Origin: an uncultured Eubacteriales bacterium
GTDB lineage: Bacteria; Bacillota; Clostridia; Christensenellales; UBA1242
Reading direction: 5' to 3'
Length of the DNA stretch: 7,732 nucleotides
Assembly: GCA_900557655.1 (NCBI GenBank)
Contig: USTX01000027.1
Location: forward strand, 1 to 7,732
Every line of letters starts with the position of its first letter. Positions within the stretch are counted from its first letter, which is position 1. A program made the position numbers and the translations under genes. The notes beneath the pieces were generated by a model, which did no database searches, had not been told where the DNA came from, and saw only the letters and a program-made list of their open reading frames with translations. Positions 5,520 through 7,732 of the stretch are shown in pieces.

Positions 5520-6789
5520 AACAACAAAAAGATTGGTGGGCAACACGGTGATGTTGTATTTAATGACGATTGCTAAAATCGTCATTCCTTTGATATCGCT
5601 TCCGTATTTAACGCGTGTTTTAAGCGTTGATTGTTATGGTAGCGTTAGTTTTGTTAAAAGCTTAGTTGCTTATTTACAAATTCTTATTGATTTTGGTTTT
5701 TTGCTTTCTGCTACGAAAGAAATTATTCGTTCTAATCAAATAAACGGAAATGCGGATGAGGCGATAAGTAACGCATTTTATGCCCAAACCATGCTTGCCT
5801 TTCTGGCACAAATTATAATGGTTATATGCGCTTTTACGTTCCCTATTCTAAAAGGCCTTGAATTATTTGCAATTCTTTCTGCGGTGGCGGCTGGACTTTC
5901 AATTTTATGGTTTGAATATATTTTTAAAGCCTATGAAAAGATGGGCAAGATTGCGATAAGGGTAATTGTTGTTAAGTCGGTTGCGTTGGTGCTTACTTTG
6001 TTATTTGTTAAGTCTGACAAAGATATAATCCTAATGCCTATATTTGATATAATTGCTTCGCTTATTGCAACGATTTTTGTTTTTATAGAGCTTAAAAAAT
6101 TAAATGTGAAGGTGCGGCTTAATTTCAAAAACCTTAAGGGGGCGCTTAAATCGCTTGGAAATTCATTTGTCTATTTCATTTCAAACTTTGCAACAACCGC
6201 ATTTGGCGCGCTTAATACGCTTTTAATTGGCGCCTTTTTACTTAAAAGCGATGTGGCATTTTGGTCGCTTGCAATGCAACTTGTTACTGCAATTCAAAGT
6301 TTTTATAGCCCGATAATAAACAGCGTCCACCCAGTTATGCTTAAAGAAAAGAACCTTAATTATATTCACAAAATACTTATGATTTACATGCCTATTATTT
6401 TTGTCGGCTGCGCGATAATTGTTTTTGCGGGTGATTGGATTGTTTCATTCGCGTTTACGGATAAATATTTAACAAGTGCGGCGCTTTTAAAATATATGAT
6501 TCCCGTTTTAATCTTTTCATTTCCAGGGATGCTTTATGGTTGGCCAACGCTTGATGCAATTGATAAAACAAAACAAACAACGTTTACAACGATTCTTTCT
6601 GCTGTTGTTCAGGTAGTAGGACTATGCTTTTTGGCACTGATCGGGCAATTTAATCTTATCGGGCTTGCGATTGCAAGAAACGTGTCGGAAATTACACTAT
6701 GCGCCTCGCGAATGATAGTCTGCTATAAAAATAAGGCGTTGTTTGTTAAGCCATCGGTTGTTTTAGAAGAAAATAAAATAGAGGGGTAA
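5509..6789 (+). CDS. Wzx-type polysaccharide repeat-unit flippase (MOP/PST family)
   Basis: The 426-residue product is a multi-pass membrane protein of usual Wzx length. It begins 'LVGNTVMLYLMTIAKIVIPLISLPYLTRVLS' (9-39, quoted here by its key features: a Tyr, a Pro-rich turn and 'PYLTRVL'), the characteristic first helix and loop of PST transporters, then 'YGSVSF' (43-48) and 'DFGF' (61-64). Hydrophobic helices recur through residue 400, and a short charged tail follows. It would move undecaprenyl-linked repeat units from the inner to the outer leaflet before polymerisation by the EpsG-like protein. ATG 5509 overlaps the preceding gene by 11 nt. Upstream there is only a purine-rich AAAAAGAAAAAA stretch, so translational coupling is likely. 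GC is about 37-42% in counted lines, clearly above the GT32-like gene. The last four sense codons and the stop lie inside the terminator hairpin. Confidence 0.92.
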   Translation: MNNKTTKRLVGNTVMLYLMTIAKIVIPLISLPYLTRVLSVDCYGSVSFVKSLVAYLQILIDFGFLLSATKEIIRSNQINGNADEAISNAFYAQTMLAFLAQIIMVICAFTFPILKGLELFAILSAVAAGLSILWFEYIFKAYEKMGKIAIRVIVVKSVALVLTLLFVKSDKDIILMPIFDIIASLIATIFVFIELKKLNVKVRLNFKNLKGALKSLGNSFVYFISNFATTAFGALNTLLIGAFLLKSDVAFWSLAMQLVTAIQSFYSPIINSVHPVMLKEKNLNYIHKILMIYMPIIFVGCAIIVFAGDWIVSFAFTDKYLTSAALLKYMIPVLIFSFPGMLYGWPTLDAIDKTKQTTFTTILSAVVQVVGLCFLALIGQFNLIGLAIARNVSEITLCASRMIVCYKNKALFVKPSVVLEENKIEG

Positions 6790-6802
6790 GCCTCTATTTT
6801 TT
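6775..6802. terminator. Bidirectional terminator shared by the convergent flippase and LicD genes
   Basis: A perfect 10-bp stem pairs 6775-6784 (AAAATAGAGG) with 6791-6800 (CCTCTATTTT) around a 6-nt loop, followed by more T to 6802. A-rich left and T-rich right flanks supply a U-tract in both directions. The left arm and loop contain the last flippase codons and its TAA (6787-6789). The right arm contains the LicD TAG (6796-6794) and its final lysine codons. Only 4 nt separate the two genes. Confidence 0.85.
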
Positions 6803-7606
6803 AAAAACTGTTATGGAATGTGTTTTGCGTTTTTCAGGTGGTGGTGGTGTCATATAGTCACCATACGCTCCAAACAGATATGTGTCATAATTTTTAAATA
6901 TTTCGACTTTTATATTTTCAAACGGGACCGATATAGTTTCATCGTAAATATTTTTAGGCATAACTTCTTTAAGCCCATAGCAACCACTAAAAGCATTAAT
7001 GAAAATTGATGGCGATGAGTTGCTTAACTTCTCTATATTAAAGCACTTATTAATCCAATATTTTTTTCCAAAAATTTTCGCCCAGATATAAGCTGGCAGT
7101 GTTACAAAATTTTTAAAGAACTTTTTATTCCAGATATATTTCGTGCGTGACGCGAGCAGTAAAAAAGTGGAAAACCGCTGCGGTTTATTAGTTAAAGTTT
7201 TAATTGTTTTTAAGTTTGCGTAATCAAAAGGGAAGATGTCTACATAAAGCCCCATATTTTCGTTTTTTATTAGGTTGGATTCAGTAAGCGAGGTGGTTGT
7301 GTCAACCATTTTTGCAAAGCGATAATAATAGTTTGGATAAAGTGGCGAATAGTGAAGACACTTATATTTTGTTTCGTTATATTTGCCTGAATCCATAATT
7401 TTTAAAAACTTTTCATAGTCTTCTCTCAGCATACCAATATCCACGTCATCATCCCACGGTATAAACCCTTTATGGCGAATGGCGCCGATGGCCGTGCCGC
7501 CGACTACTGAATATTTAATGTTGTTTTCTTTACAGACCTTGTCAATAAATTCAAGGGTGCCTAAAAGCAAAGAATGCATTTCGTTAATATCTGTTATCTG
7601 TTCCAT
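6794..7606 (-). CDS. LicD-family phosphotransferase
   Basis: The 270-residue product shows the LicD nucleotidyltransferase-fold signature: 'VVGGTAIGAIRHKGFIPWDDDVDIGM' spans residues 34-59, with G36-G37 and acidic residues D52, D53, D54 and D56. 'REDYEKF' (61-67), 'YVDIFPFD' (121-128) and the C-terminal 'YGDYMTPPPPEKR' (248-260) follow. Family members attach phosphocholine or related phospho-groups to cell-surface glycans such as teichoic acids, lipopolysaccharide or capsule. The exact substituent here is unknown. The protein should be cytoplasmic, as no signal peptide is seen. Position next to a Wzx/Wzy operon suggests that it modifies that polysaccharide. The ATG at 7606 has no Shine-Dalgarno site and lies only 6 nt after a good -10 box, so the mRNA is probably leaderless. 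The next Met (codon 10) also lacks a ribosome binding site. The N-terminal length before the GG motif fits the family when codon 1 is used. Confidence 0.92.
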   Translation of the reverse strand: MEQITDINEMHSLLLGTLEFIDKVCKENNIKYSVVGGTAIGAIRHKGFIPWDDDVDIGMLREDYEKFLKIMDSGKYNETKYKCLHYSPLYPNYYYRFAKMVDTTTSLTESNLIKNENMGLYVDIFPFDYANLKTIKTLTNKPQRFSTFLLLASRTKYIWNKKFFKNFVTLPAYIWAKIFGKKYWINKCFNIEKLSNSSPSIFINAFSGCYGLKEVMPKNIYDETISVPFENIKVEIFKNYDTYLFGAYGDYMTPPPPEKRKTHSITVFKK

Positions 7607-7612
7607 AAGTTG

Positions 7613-7641
7613 AGTGTAACAATTACTGTAAAAAAAGTCAA
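7613..7641 (-). promoter_or_regulatory. Sigma-A-type promoter of the LicD gene
   Basis: Read on the minus strand: TTGACT (7641-7636), a 17-bp spacer, TACACT (7618-7613), and a TG one base before the -10. This is the best consensus promoter in the window. Only 6 nt separate the -10 from the ATG, so the expected start of transcription coincides with the start codon. A run of seven T overlaps the last base of the -35 and enters the spacer. Confidence 0.78.
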
Positions 7642-7659
7642 ATAATTTAACGCAACTAC

Positions 7660-7688
7660 TTGCTAAAAACCATCTCTTATGTTAAAAT
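7660..7688 (+). promoter_or_regulatory. Sigma-A-type promoter of the gene at the right edge
   Basis: TTGCTA (7660-7665) and TAAAAT (7683-7688) are separated by 17 bp, with TG at 7680-7681 giving an extended -10. Transcription should start near 7695, immediately before the GGAGGG site at 7698-7703. The -35 box lies 18 bp from the -35 box of the LicD promoter, in divergent orientation. Confidence 0.68.
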
Positions 7689-7707
7689 TAGGCACACGGA
7701 GGGTATT

Positions 7708-7732
7708 ATGGCCAATAAAGTGATAATAACGG
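7708..7732 (+). CDS. Start of an unidentified gene (cut by window end)
   Basis: ATG 7708 is preceded by GGAGGG (7698-7703) with 4-nt spacing and by a good promoter, so a real gene start is likely. Only eight full codons are visible (MANKVIIT). This could begin a Rossmann-type nucleotide-sugar enzyme, a beta-keto acid cleavage enzyme or many other proteins. No family can be assigned from so few residues. Confidence 0.65.

Noticed and set aside
1619..6128. Several minus-strand and alternative-frame ORFs of 60-115 codons inside the operon genes
   Set aside because: All lie opposite or across genes with clear family motifs, lack ribosome binding sites, and have the composition of shadow frames.

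Overview
The window looks like chromosomal DNA from a low-to-moderate-GC, probably spore-forming Firmicute of clostridial type. The evidence is a partial YqfD-like sporulation gene at the left edge, strong AGGAGG-type ribosome binding sites, and EpsD/EpsG/LicD-like surface polysaccharide genes of Gram-positive character. The species cannot be named from the sequence.

Layout. (1) Positions 1-414 hold the 3' end of a GC-rich gene resembling the C-terminus of sporulation protein YqfD. (2) Positions 415-885 are an AT-rich intergenic stretch with one clear intrinsic terminator (542-583) and no convincing gene. (3) A 129-residue single-domain DUF11/TIGR01451-like protein lies on the minus strand (886-1275). 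(4) From an extended -10 promoter at 1393-1420, a five-gene plus-strand operon runs to 6789: two GT-B glycosyltransferases (GT4), an EpsG/Wzy-like polymerase, a DXD glycosyltransferase (GT32-like, Gly_transf_sug) and a Wzx-type flippase. Junctions are tight: a 2-nt gap, a 4-nt ATGA overlap, a 42-nt gap and an 11-nt overlap. (5) A convergent LicD-family gene (6794-7606, minus) shares a hairpin terminator with the flippase. (6) A divergent promoter and the first eight codons of another gene (from 7708) close the window.

How the genes fit together. The operon supplies most of a Wzx/Wzy-dependent capsule or exopolysaccharide pathway. The three glycosyltransferases would extend a lipid-linked repeat unit on the cytoplasmic face, Wzx would flip it, and the EpsG-like protein would polymerise it. 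LicD would probably add a phospho-substituent such as phosphocholine. A priming phosphoglycosyl transferase and chain-length or export proteins are absent here, so the pathway must be completed elsewhere.

Composition is mosaic. Sampled 60-base lines are about 57-58% GC in the yqfD-like gene, 50% in the DUF11 gene, about 40% in the flippase and only 20-27% in the GT32-like gene. This suggests an acquired polysaccharide cassette. I see no CRISPR array, tRNA, rRNA or insertion sequence. The less routine observations are a probably leaderless LicD mRNA, a terminator built into the coding ends of two convergent genes, a five-codon minicistron between the polymerase and GT32 genes, homopolymer runs inside both polysaccharide promoters, and a long perfect hairpin inside the second GT4 gene.
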